This document shows, one piece after another, positions 1 to 6,363 of a stretch of DNA of 64,000 nucleotides. Below the pieces are notes generated by a model. The model was not told the DNA's origin. It saw only the letters and a program-made list of their open reading frames with translations, and searched no databases. Position 1 is the stretch's first letter; every line of letters starts with the position of its first letter. The DNA is taken from positions 1 to 64,000 of the forward strand of contig JALNZB010000011.1 in the NCBI GenBank assembly GCA_023229545.1, read 5' to 3'. Both the position numbers and the translations under genes were made by a program. Source of the stretch: Sulfuritalea sp. GTDB taxonomy: Bacteria; Pseudomonadota; Gammaproteobacteria; Burkholderiales; Rhodocyclaceae.

Positions 1-17
1 ATAGTGCTGAGCGTCAT
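1..17 (-). CDS. Start of next cassette gene (cut by window edge)
   Basis: Directly after the attC at 21-90, a minus-strand ATG begins at 17, ten bases past the recombination point. The first codons would read Met-Thr-Leu-Ser-Thr before the window ends. A start codon this close to the cassette edge matches the first cassette of the array, but five codons cannot prove a gene. Confidence 0.25.
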
Positions 18-20
18 GAC

Positions 21-90
21 GCCGAACGTTTGAGTTCAGGGGCGCTGCGCGGCTTCATCGCGCAGCGTCCCCTGGAACGATGGGTTGGGC
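21..90 (-). repeat. attC site of the two-gene cassette
   Basis: A 70 bp imperfect palindrome with outer boxes GCCGAAC (21-27) and GTTGGGC (84-90). It differs from the attC at 5610-5679 by a single base in the outer box, so the two sites belong to the same attC subfamily. It closes the cassette lying to its right. Confidence 0.9.
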
Positions 91-109
91 CTCGCGGGTT
101 GTGAATGAA

Positions 110-637
110 TCATTCGGCTGATTCATTCAGTTCCATGAATAGTCCAGCGCTGTACCAAACGCTATTTCGCATGGGATCATCGTCAAACAAACGACCGAGA
201 ATCGAAACTAATGGAAACCAATTGCCACCATGGGCGTCCATGGGGTCTCTATACAGCCCTTCCGAAAAATGGGCGATGAAGCAGTATCTGGGGTCACCCG
301 GTGGGGAGGGCAAAGGAAGCGTCTTTCTAAACTCCGCCTCGGTTAACCACGTACATTCAGAACCCGAGTTCATTTCAATAACCTTTCCAGAATAGAACGC
401 TAGCGCAAAAATCAAATTCTGGCATTTTGGATCGGCAAGAAATTCGTAGAGCGATCGCGTATTTACTCGACGGATGCCGTCCAGCATTTTGTCTATTCTT
501 TTCAGGCTTTGCTCGGAGAAATCAAGCATCAATTTCTGTGCTTCCGCTTGATACGCGATCCCACTTCGCAGCCGATACCCCCCGAGAAGCACTCGGATAT
601 AAATCGCTGCACGGAAGTCATTGGAGATATTGGTCAT
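110..637 (-). CDS. Cassette protein of unknown function, paralogue 2
   Basis: This 175-residue soluble-looking protein has no motif I recognise. It is clearly related to the protein encoded just upstream (679-1293). Both share, in order, LLG-x-Y-x-L, LDFS-x2-SL-x-RID, a hydrophobic ILA/IFALAFY-x2-KV-x-E segment, and C-x-W followed by an acidic helix and a proline pair. The ATG at 637 has only a weak GGA six bases upstream. The gene lies 41 bp after its paralogue with no recognisable attC between them, so both appear to travel in one cassette, presumably co-transcribed away from attI. The function is unknown; the tandem arrangement suggests duplication inside a cassette or loss of an intervening attC. 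Confidence 0.75.
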   Translation of the reverse strand: MTNISNDFRAAIYIRVLLGGYRLRSGIAYQAEAQKLMLDFSEQSLKRIDKMLDGIRRVNTRSLYEFLADPKCQNLIFALAFYSGKVIEMNSGSECTWLTEAEFRKTLPLPSPPGDPRYCFIAHFSEGLYRDPMDAHGGNWFPLVSILGRLFDDDPMRNSVWYSAGLFMELNESAE

Positions 638-678
638 ACCTTGTCCACGTTAGCTGTCAGGATGGGTGAGACATGCGA

Positions 679-1293
679 TTACCATAGCTTCCACCAAGGC
701 TTATCGCTGCTTGTATGTTTGCTCCTGCCTATGCCCGATTTCCCCTGCACCGATGTTGGCATGAGATCACTCTGATTGTTTGAATTCAAATCCGCAGTTA
801 GAACGCTGGCTCCGTGATACACGCCAAATGCATTCGGGTCTGGTGCAAATAGCCTGCCTGCAGCCGCCTCGGCCGGTTGCAAAAAACCAGAACCTAAGTG
901 ATCTGAAAAAACAGCGTACGCCGACCTAAACATTGCATCTGTATTGGTTGCTTTCTTTGGGGCAATTGTTGGAAATGCCTTCTGCACTTCCTCAAATGAT
1001 TGCCAGGAGCACTTTTTCCCTGTACCTATTTCTACAACTTTCGCTGTGTAGAACACTACCGCCAGAATAAATACAGGGTTTTCCTGCGCATCAAAAAAAT
1101 CGTCATAGGAAAGGCCGGGATTTACTCGCAATCTATCGAGCAAGAGATCGATTCGTCTTAGGCTTTCTAGCGAAAAGTCTAACTTGCAGGCTCTTAGCTC
1201 ATCTTCGAAGGCCATGCCATATGGCAGATGGTATTTGCCAAGCAACGACATGATGAATTGTCTGGAGTGGTTCGCTATAACGGGATTGCTCAC
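679..1293 (-). CDS. Cassette protein of unknown function, paralogue 1
   Basis: This 204-residue protein is homologous over its first ~150 residues to the product of 110-637 (shared LDFS, SLRRID, FY-x2-KVVEIG and CSW segments). It carries a 35-residue extension rich in Ser, Lys and Gly at the C-terminus. The GTG start at 1293 is preceded by GAGGTG five bases upstream, a credible ribosome binding site; an in-frame ATG at codon 15 is a weaker alternative. It is the first gene of a two-gene cassette running from the attC at 1332-1418 to the attC at 21-90. No signal peptide or membrane segment is visible. I do not recognise the family. Confidence 0.75.
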   Translation of the reverse strand: MSNPVIANHSRQFIMSLLGKYHLPYGMAFEDELRACKLDFSLESLRRIDLLLDRLRVNPGLSYDDFFDAQENPVFILAVVFYTAKVVEIGTGKKCSWQSFEEVQKAFPTIAPKKATNTDAMFRSAYAVFSDHLGSGFLQPAEAAAGRLFAPDPNAFGVYHGASVLTADLNSNNQSDLMPTSVQGKSGIGRSKHTSSDKPWWKLW

Positions 1294-1331
1294 TTAGCAC
1301 CTCGCGAGTTCATTTGCCGTAGATATGAAAG

Positions 1332-1418
1332 GCCCAACGTAGAGCTAACCGGCGCTGCGCGGCCTTATCGCGCAGCGTCCAGCGACCGAAGGGAGCGAGG
1401 TTGAGCGCCGGGTTAGCT
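1332..1418 (-). repeat. attC site (87 bp)
   Basis: The outer boxes are GCCCAAC (1332-1338) and GTTAGCT (1412-1418), with a core of GCGCTGCGCGGC and CGCGCAGCGTCC. It is longer than the common 70 bp form because of an extra stem segment around 1385-1405. It closes the 156-residue-protein cassette to its right. Confidence 0.88.
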
Positions 1419-1449
1419 CGCACAGGCCGCTGCAGAGTCGTCTTGACGT

Positions 1450-1920
1450 TCATTCAGTCATGGAAAGATAGAAATGGTTACTGAGCGATTTGACTTCTTC
1501 AAGCTCTGGTCCTGCAACGGCAATGAATTGGACTACGCACGCAATTGTTAGAGCGTACCCGGACTTTTGGGCCATCAGTTCATTACCCTCCGAGGGCAGC
1601 ACAACAAACCCGTGTTTTGCAGCCACCTGAACCGCCGTCACGCGACATACCTCAGTTGAGGTTTGTCTGGAAAACGACCGAATCATCATGAAATTGGGCT
1701 GCTCTGTTTGCATTTGGTCAATTGATTTCCTGGCGACATACACTGGAGAAGCACCAGAATCGATTTCCTCCTTCAGGACATATGCTCCGCGTGGAACGGC
1801 TTCAAGTTGCGATTGCTGAAGGATAGCAACGTGCGCGCCCCAGCCTGCCGCAAATGCGGTTATCCCAGTAATGGCGATTGCGAGAAATGGACTATTTTCG
1901 AGTTTCTCTTTGAATGTCAT
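1450..1920 (-). CDS. Cassette-encoded single-pass membrane protein, unknown
   Basis: This 156-residue protein has a short charged N-terminus, one hydrophobic segment at about residues 12-32 and a soluble remainder, so it is probably anchored in the inner membrane with the C-terminal domain outside. The start is ATG at 1920, 20 bases after the preceding cassette boundary. Two cysteines lie in the C-terminal half. No family is recognised. It sits alone in its cassette between attC sites at 1332-1418 and 1941-2033, in the standard orientation for expression from the attI side. Confidence 0.7.
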   Translation of the reverse strand: MTFKEKLENSPFLAIAITGITAFAAGWGAHVAILQQSQLEAVPRGAYVLKEEIDSGASPVYVARKSIDQMQTEQPNFMMIRSFSRQTSTEVCRVTAVQVAAKHGFVVLPSEGNELMAQKSGYALTIACVVQFIAVAGPELEEVKSLSNHFYLSMTE

Positions 1921-1940
1921 GACGTTGCGATCAACTTAAG

Positions 1941-2033
1941 AGCTAACGTTCAAGGTAACAGGCCGCCGCGCGCGGGCGTTGCCGAAGAATAGACGAGCTT
2001 ATTTCGGCGGTCCTGTTGACCGCAGAGTTAGGG
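1941..2033 (-). repeat. attC site (93 bp)
   Basis: The outer boxes are AGCTAAC (1941-1947) and GTTAGGG (2027-2033). Its core differs from the common subfamily (GGCCGCCGCGCGCGGGC on one arm, TTTCGGCGGTCCTG on the other). It closes the plus-strand-gene cassette at 2034-2299. Confidence 0.82.
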
Positions 2034-2057
2034 CGCTGGTTGATACGGAGAAAGATG

Positions 2058-2603
2058 ATGAATGACGAATTTCGACGGTGGGCGGCTGATGAGGGGTTGT
2101 TTTTCGGGGACGTCAAAATCGAAGAACACCCCATTACAGAATGGGCGTGGCGCGCGTGGCAACGGTCGACGACGATAGAGCGCGAGGCGTGCGCGAAGGT
2201 GTGCGAGGAAACAAATGACGGCTTTGATAGGGAGGTTCGTGGCCTACACAAGAACCCCACTCCAGAGTCGTGTGCGGATGCCATACGGATGCGCTCTAAC
2301 GTTCAAGCTGAGGGGGCTGCGCAGGCCTTATCGCGCAGCTCCCCTCGAGCGCCGGGTTGGGCCTCGGCGGCCGAATGGACGGGGAAGCCGAAGGCTGCTG
2401 CGTTGCTGCGCGACCGGGCGCGGCAACAAGACAAACACGCACTAAAGAAAGGTCGCAGGCGCTTGAGTAGCGGCGCATATAACTTACGTTCCGAACGTGT
2501 TGAATGCGATGAAGACGCCAGCATAAAGCGAAACGAGCGTAGCTGGCACCGCACATGCCGCCAATTTTCCCGAGCGGTGCGATGTGGCACCCAAAATCGA
2601 TGA
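2058..2603 (+). CDS. Inverted cassette gene: paired-Cys protein reading through attC
   Basis: The plus-strand reading frame starts at one of two adjacent ATGs (2055 or 2058); the second has GGAG at the better spacing of seven. The cassette-borne part, about 80 residues, ends in ER-x-ACA-x2-CE followed by CA-x2-IRMRSN. The same C-terminal pattern occurs in the cassette gene at 4038-4313. Unlike that gene, no stop follows the conserved end. Translation would continue through the neighbouring attC (2294-2362) and antisense to the next cassette's gene, adding about 100 low-complexity residues before the stop at 2601-2603. The native product is therefore probably the short form, with an artefactual tail in this cassette order. 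The four cysteines could bind metal, which is inference. Similar Cys-containing C-termini are common in phage and integron small proteins of unknown role. Confidence 0.6.
   Translation: MNDEFRRWAADEGLFFGDVKIEEHPITEWAWRAWQRSTTIEREACAKVCEETNDGFDREVRGLHKNPTPESCADAIRMRSNVQAEGAAQALSRSSPRAPGWASAAEWTGKPKAAALLRDRARQQDKHALKKGRRRLSSGAYNLRSERVECDEDASIKRNERSWHRTCRQFSRAVRCGTQNR
2294..2362 (-). repeat. attC site (69 bp)
   Basis: The outer boxes are CTCTAAC (2294-2300) and GTTGGGC (2356-2362), with a shortened core around GGCTGCGCAGGCC and TCGCGCAGCTCC. It closes the membrane-protein cassette to its right. Its left box also carries the last conserved codon of the plus-strand gene in the adjacent cassette. 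Confidence 0.88.
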
Positions 2604-2777
2604 CCTGAGAAGCACCAACCAATAGGCGACTAGGGCAATAGCCGACGACACCAGTAGCCAGGCAGGGATTACCACGGCGGACGGAAGATGCAGGCCAAAG
2701 AAGTGCGAACCGTATGCGGAAACGAGAAAGGCGACGTGGAGGCTTGCGATCACCGAAAGTCGCGCCAGCAGCTTCAT
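2484..2777 (-). CDS. Cassette-encoded multi-pass membrane protein, unknown
   Basis: This 97-residue protein begins with ATG at 2777, ten bases from the cassette edge. The sequence is dominated by hydrophobic stretches at about residues 5-25, 33-60 and 75-95, giving three or four membrane helices with a short polar loop containing RSSILG. No conserved motif is recognised. It is the sole gene in its cassette. About 120 bp lie between its stop and its attC, and the readthrough frame of the neighbouring inverted cassette overlaps it on the other strand. Confidence 0.65.
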   Translation of the reverse strand: MKLLARLSVIASLHVAFLVSAYGSHFFGLHLPSAVVIPAWLLVSSAIALVAYWLVLLRSSILGATSHRSGKLAACAVPATLVSLYAGVFIAFNTFGT

Positions 2778-2786
2778 GGTTGAGAG

Positions 2787-2856
2787 GCCCAACGTTTGAA
2801 TTCACCGGCGCTGCGCGGCTTCATCGCGCAGCGTCCGGTGGAATGATGGGTTGGGC
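2787..2856 (-). repeat. attC site (70 bp)
   Basis: The outer boxes are GCCCAAC (2787-2793) and GTTGGGC (2850-2856), perfectly complementary, with the common GCGCTGCGCGGC / CGCGCAGCGTCC core and side arms TTCACCGG / CCGGTGGAA. It closes the cassette at 2857-3404. Confidence 0.9.
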
Positions 2857-2912
2857 ATAGCCATTAGCAGACCTCCAGCGCTGAACTTCCATATTGCATG
2901 CTTATTGAATTG

Positions 2913-3359
2913 CTATGGATTGCTATCGAGGTATTTCTTGATCACTTTCAGATAAGGGCTGTCAGACATCAAGCGGCGATAGATGTACTTATTGAACGCA
3001 ACCCGAACCTTCGTGTTCTTCAAGAATGCGCCACGATAGTCGGAAATCATGGCATTCGGATTCTTGTATCCGTCCATGCGGTGAAAGATTTCACCTTGGC
3101 GCAAGTCGCTCCATACATACAGAAGTTCTATTGGGTCAATGCCATCGCTCATAAGGCTGGCTTCGTCGATGCCATAGAGATTCAGGAGCTTCGGGAAGTC
3201 GTGCAGTCTTTCCTCATTTGTCTCTGTTTGGGCAACTAACGCAGCGTTTCTGCTAACGACTATGTTTGCCTCAAATGTCTTTCGAGCAAAGTAGGCGGCA
3301 CACAAACTGATTACCGCAGAAGCCACCGCAGTTAGTAACGCGAGTAACTCAATGGACAT
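2913..3359 (-). CDS. Cassette-encoded membrane-anchored protein, unknown
   Basis: This 148-residue protein has an N-terminal hydrophobic helix (about residues 4-26) followed by a charged, soluble domain with a basic C-terminus (YIYRRL, KVIKKYL). The start at 3359 is supported by AAAGGAG seven bases upstream. The topology suggests one membrane anchor with the domain in the cytoplasm, because the segment following the helix is Arg/Lys-containing (FARKTF). No family is recognised. It is the only gene of its cassette, in the standard orientation. Confidence 0.75.
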   Translation of the reverse strand: MSIELLALLTAVASAVISLCAAYFARKTFEANIVVSRNAALVAQTETNEERLHDFPKLLNLYGIDEASLMSDGIDPIELLYVWSDLRQGEIFHRMDGYKNPNAMISDYRGAFLKNTKVRVAFNKYIYRRLMSDSPYLKVIKKYLDSNP

Positions 3360-3398
3360 GGAGAACTCCTTTAAGTGTTAGATGACGCATCCGGATAT

Positions 3399-3464
3399 GC
3401 CCAACGTAGAAGTGAGCGGCCTGCGCGGCTTTTTGCGCAGGTCCGCTCGACTGCCGGGTTAGGG
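3399..3464 (-). repeat. attC site (66 bp)
   Basis: The outer boxes are GCCCAAC (3399-3405) and GTTAGGG (3458-3464), with short core arms CCTGCGCGGC and GCGCAGGTCC around a T-rich loop. It closes the lipoprotein cassette to its right. Confidence 0.88.
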
Positions 3465-3502
3465 GATGCGATCGGCATATAACACGACTCAGTGATGACG
3501 CG

Positions 3503-3886
3503 CTATTGCTTCAGCACACCCAAAGTAATCGCACGGTCTTTCACGCGAGGATCGCGAATATGGTCGTAGGTAATGTTGTCTTTAATTCCAATGGAAGGAG
3601 AGGCAGCGGCTTGTTGTATACGGTCTAGGCACTTATTAACCTGCTGCTCGGCGGGGCCTCGATCTACCTTCATGTCGTGACGGGCAAGGTAGTCAGGTTT
3701 CACTCGGTCTGGAAAGTGAATTTTTTCAAGACAACTCGGCTCTTTGATTCCCAAGACTGATGACACAACTGAATCAGCCATAAAAAGATTTTTGAACTGA
3801 CCTTCGGGTATTTCAAGTAATGGATTCCCCCTGCCGCAACCTGCCAAAACGGCAGCTACAAAGAGTGCAATAGGAATGTGTTTCAT
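3503..3886 (-). CDS. Cassette-encoded lipoprotein, unknown
   Basis: The 127-residue product starts at ATG 3886, preceded by GGAGA at a spacing of about eight; an upstream in-frame ATG at 3898 overlaps the ribosome binding site and is less likely. The N-terminus is a classical lipoprotein signal with lipobox L-A-G-C (Cys at residue 17), so the mature protein should be lipidated and exported. The mature part contains two further cysteines that could form a disulphide in the periplasm. No conserved domain is recognised. The gene is alone in its cassette. Confidence 0.78.
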   Translation of the reverse strand: MKHIPIALFVAAVLAGCGRGNPLLEIPEGQFKNLFMADSVVSSVLGIKEPSCLEKIHFPDRVKPDYLARHDMKVDRGPAEQQVNKCLDRIQQAAASPSIGIKDNITYDHIRDPRVKDRAITLGVLKQ

Positions 3887-3935
3887 TGAATTCTCCATGA
3901 TGGAAAAGATACAACTACGGACTTTGCTGAGTATC

Positions 3936-4005
3936 CCCTAACGTCCGAATTGAGGGGGATGAGCGCCGCTAGGCGCGAAGCTCCCCTCGAATGACGAGTT
4001 AGAGC
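3936..4005 (-). repeat. attC site (70 bp)
   Basis: The outer boxes are CCCTAAC (3936-3942) and GTTAGAG (3998-4004), with core arms GAGCGCCGC / GGCGCGAAGCTC. It closes the cassette carrying the plus-strand gene at 4038-4313. Confidence 0.85.
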
Positions 4006-4037
4006 GCTGGACGCAAAGACTACGAAAGGACAAGAGA

Positions 4038-4313
4038 ATGGACAGAGAAACAGCAATTCGCATTTGGGACGAGACGCCTGGACTGCGAAACGTCGTGACA
4101 GGGCGCTCTCTCGAAGAGTTCGCAAACCGAGTGCTAGCGGAAGGCTTGCGCGAACTCCGGGCCGACTTCGATGCCCTGAAAGATCGGCATGAGGCCGACG
4201 TACTGGCAGAGCGTGAAGCGTGTGCCCTATTGTGCGAAGTAGAAGGACGCGGGCATCGCGACGGATTCGGAGAGCACTGCGCGGCGATAATACGGATGCG
4301 CTCTAACGTCTGA
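4038..4313 (+). CDS. Inverted cassette gene: paired-Cys small protein
   Basis: The 91-residue product reads toward attI, opposite to most cassettes. The start at 4038 has AAAGGA about nine bases upstream. A helical, charged N-terminal half is followed by EREACA-x2-CE and, at the C-terminus, CAAIIRMRSNV. The second cassette with this ending is at 2058. The recombination point falls inside the AAC codon (4305-4307), so the final Val codon and the TGA stop are supplied by the adjacent cassette's attC. The role is unknown; the four Cys residues in a C-x3-C...C arrangement could coordinate metal, which is inference. How it is expressed against the direction of the array is unclear; it would need its own promoter. 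Confidence 0.72.
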   Translation: MDRETAIRIWDETPGLRNVVTGRSLEEFANRVLAEGLRELRADFDALKDRHEADVLAEREACALLCEVEGRGHRDGFGEHCAAIIRMRSNV

Positions 4314-4367
4314 ATTCACCGGCCTGCGCGGCTTTTCGCGCAGGTCCGGTGGAATGATGGGTTGGGC
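4301..4367 (-). repeat. attC site (67 bp)
   Basis: The outer boxes are CTCTAAC (4301-4307) and GTTGGGC (4361-4367), with core arms CCTGCGCGGC / GCGCAGGTCC and flanks TTCACCGG / CCGGTGGAA. It closes the AlbA_2 cassette and carries the stop codon of the plus-strand gene of the adjacent cassette. Confidence 0.9.
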
Positions 4368-4380
4368 CGCACGCCAACTT

Positions 4381-5565
4381 CTACCTTGGCGCCCACTCAC
4401 CAGCATTGTTGTAATTCCGCGAGCCAACAAAGCCGGCTGCTTGCCACATTAAATCAAATGCCGGCCTCATTGCCTTTTCAGGTGACACCTCTGACCGCGC
4501 AACGATATCTGGCAATACAAGAATCTTTCGATCAAACAGCGTTTGATGCGGATCATCGAAACCCCAGTCAGAATGGACACCTAGCCTTACCTCATCTGCA
4601 TGGAGCAATGAGAGCATCACTGCGCACTCGTAGTTGAGACCGAGCCGATCGAGCTCTCCTCGGAAATTGCCAAGTAGTGCGATTAGGTACTCTTCATAGC
4701 TCTGACTGGCCAGGAGCACTCGCCCGTCCTCCATGCGCCGTGTAAGCACGAGCGTGGATTCGAAGAATCCGTTACGAAAGAACTGTGAATAGCCGTGAGT
4801 TTCGCCTTGTGGCGTTTCATTACGTACAACCAATGCCCCGTCAAGGTTTAACCGAGCTAACCCCCCAGATGTTCCAATGACAGGAAGCCTCCCCTGATTT
4901 GTGTATGGAACAGGATCAATCTGTACGAGCCCAAGTGCGGCCTGAGTCGGTACTAGGTGGGCGACAAGTACAGGACCGTCGACAAGTTGTTGCGGGGCAT
5001 TTCCGCTGAGTATCTTGCCGAGTCGTTCAGTACGGAAGTCACTTAATTTCTGCGTTTGATTCTCTGTACGTAGAAATAATGACCGAATTTCGGGGACATC
5101 AAGCTGGCGCTTACGGAGTCCATCGCGGATGAAAAAATGCTGATTCGTCCTTACGCGATGAGGCCCAGCCCAGCTTTGTGGAATACGTACAACGATTACA
5201 TAGCCGTCAGTCCCAGCAACAGAAACTTGTACCGCGTGAACCTTTACACCAGGTAACCGTGGTTCAGCTAGGTTAAGTAGAAAATCTTGTAGACGCCGAA
5301 TTTCTTGATCCACATTTGAAATGACTTGAGGCATTACCCTCGATGCTTGAGCTTGTCCATCCTCATCGACACCGAAGACCAAATCTCCTCCCCCCGAATT
5401 GGCAAAGGCAGTCGTGTCCGCCAAGAACTCGTGCTTGGCAGCATCGTTCCACGCTGTTGGCAAGTCACGCTTGAAATCTAGGTGCGGGCCTTCGCGTGTC
5501 TGATCGGCAACAAGCTGCTCTATGTGTGCTTGCGTGATAGACGAGAGATCATTCGGAAGAGTCAT
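4381..5565 (-). CDS. AlbA_2 (Schlafen-like) domain protein in a cassette
   Basis: This 394-residue protein is the largest in the array. Residues ~14-130 match the AlbA_2 domain, a putative nucleic-acid/ATP-binding fold related to Schlafen: an E-x3-LDFKRD motif near 25-33, then TAFANSGGGDLVFGVDEDG-like residues at 52-70, and R-x-N-x3-FIRDG near 140-150. The remaining ~250 residues are unrecognised. No good ribosome binding site precedes the ATG at 5565. AlbA_2 proteins occur as regulators and in several phage-defence settings, and integron cassettes are known to carry defence genes, so a defence role is plausible but only inferred. No catalytic site can be assigned. Confidence 0.85.
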   Translation of the reverse strand: MTLPNDLSSITQAHIEQLVADQTREGPHLDFKRDLPTAWNDAAKHEFLADTTAFANSGGGDLVFGVDEDGQAQASRVMPQVISNVDQEIRRLQDFLLNLAEPRLPGVKVHAVQVSVAGTDGYVIVVRIPQSWAGPHRVRTNQHFFIRDGLRKRQLDVPEIRSLFLRTENQTQKLSDFRTERLGKILSGNAPQQLVDGPVLVAHLVPTQAALGLVQIDPVPYTNQGRLPVIGTSGGLARLNLDGALVVRNETPQGETHGYSQFFRNGFFESTLVLTRRMEDGRVLLASQSYEEYLIALLGNFRGELDRLGLNYECAVMLSLLHADEVRLGVHSDWGFDDPHQTLFDRKILVLPDIVARSEVSPEKAMRPAFDLMWQAAGFVGSRNYNNAGEWAPR

Positions 5566-5609
5566 ATCGTTATGCGTTCAGTGAGCTGAGGTTATAGGCA
5601 CGTTGTGCG

Positions 5610-5679
5610 GCCCAACGTTTGAGTTCAGGGGCGCTGCGCGGCTTCATCGCGCAGCGTCCCCTGGAACGATGGGTTGGGC
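5610..5679 (-). repeat. attC site (70 bp)
   Basis: The outer boxes are GCCCAAC (5610-5616) and GTTGGGC (5673-5679), perfectly complementary. The sequence is identical to the attC at 21-90 except for one base. It closes the SeqA-N/RAMA-like cassette to its right. Confidence 0.92.
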
Positions 5680-5685
5680 GGCGTT

Positions 5686-6195
5686 TCATTTCTTGGCGTT
5701 CTGGTCGAGATACTGCTGCCAGATGTCTTTGATTGACTTCCCGTCGTCTGTCACCCGATGGGCCGGCCCGCGAACGGAATTGCTCTTGAAGCCTACGCTG
5801 GCAAGCAGTTCCTGAGCAAGGTTGCTCATAGAGTACCGCTGACTGTTGTAGATCACGTCACCGCCAGAGATAACCACGGAAAGTTTTTGCACTCGGTTGC
5901 CTTGGTAGTCGACGAGATACAACTTCTGCCCATTCCGCAGGAAGCCATTCTTGACCAACACCTCCAGATCGGCTTTCGGTGCTTTTGATCGACTGCTCGC
6001 CGCCGCAAGATTTTCTGCCAGCAGTTCATCCAGTTCAGCATCCGCGCCCGCAGGTGACCTTTTCACCCCGGTTGCGCTTACTACAGTATCGATACCCAGC
6101 AGGCGGCGAAGTGTTGAATTTGGCGTATCAACAAATGGCCGAGCATGCTTTTGCAGATGGGCAAACACGTCACCGTCGATCTTGATGGACTCCAT
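5686..6195 (-). CDS. SeqA-N-like and RAMA-like DNA-binding cassette protein
   Basis: This 169-residue protein has two recognisable parts. Residues 1-35 resemble the ribbon-helix-helix N-terminus of SeqA (I-x-ID-x-DVF-x2-L, then NSTLRRLLG). Residues ~75-165 resemble the RAMA domain associated with restriction/adenine methylases (LVKNGFL-x2-G-x-KL, a repeated beta pattern, SMSNLAQELL, then a W near the end). The combination suggests a small DNA-binding regulator. It has AGAAAGGA about eight bases before its ATG at 6195 and, unusually for a cassette gene, its own promoter (6228-6256) overlapping an 11 bp tandem repeat that could be its operator. Both domain assignments are from pattern memory and need an HMM check. 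Confidence 0.68.
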   Translation of the reverse strand: MESIKIDGDVFAHLQKHARPFVDTPNSTLRRLLGIDTVVSATGVKRSPAGADAELDELLAENLAAASSRSKAPKADLEVLVKNGFLRNGQKLYLVDYQGNRVQKLSVVISGGDVIYNSQRYSMSNLAQELLASVGFKSNSVRGPAHRVTDDGKSIKDIWQQYLDQNAKK

Positions 6196-6221
6196 GATGC
6201 GTTCCTTTCTTACGTTAAGGT

Positions 6222-6243
6222 AGGATAAGAATAGGATAAGAAT
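6222..6243. repeat. Two tandem copies of AGGATAAGAAT
   Basis: An 11 bp unit is repeated exactly at 6222-6232 and 6233-6243, with a related AAGAATAAGAATAAG run at 6255-6269. The repeat overlaps the -10 box of the promoter for the gene at 5686-6195. The position suggests an operator, possibly for the encoded ribbon-helix-helix-like protein; that link is inference. Confidence 0.65.
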
Positions 6244-6256
6244 CCCACTAAGTCAA
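6228..6256 (-). promoter_or_regulatory. Cassette-internal sigma-70 promoter
   Basis: On the minus strand TTGACT (6251-6256) and TATTCT (6228-6233) are separated by exactly 17 bases. The predicted start lies about 25 bases before the ATG at 6195 and leaves room for the AGAAAGGA ribosome binding site. Most cassettes rely on a promoter at attI, so an internal promoter stands out. Confidence 0.7.
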
Positions 6257-6287
6257 GAATAAGAATAAGCGCGACGCCGCCCTCGAC

Positions 6288-6357
6288 GCCCAACGTAGAG
6301 GTAACCGGCGCTGCGCGGCTTTATCGCGCTGCGTCCGTGTTGACCGCCGGGTTAGGT
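6288..6357 (-). repeat. attC site of the first cassette (70 bp)
   Basis: The outer boxes are GCCCAAC (6288-6294) and GTTAGGT (6351-6357), with the common core GCGCTGCGCGGC but CGCGCTGCGTCC on the other arm. It closes the cassette nearest attI. Its right box, GTTAGGTGC, matches the boundary at attI. Confidence 0.92.
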
Positions 6358-6363
6358 GCTGGA

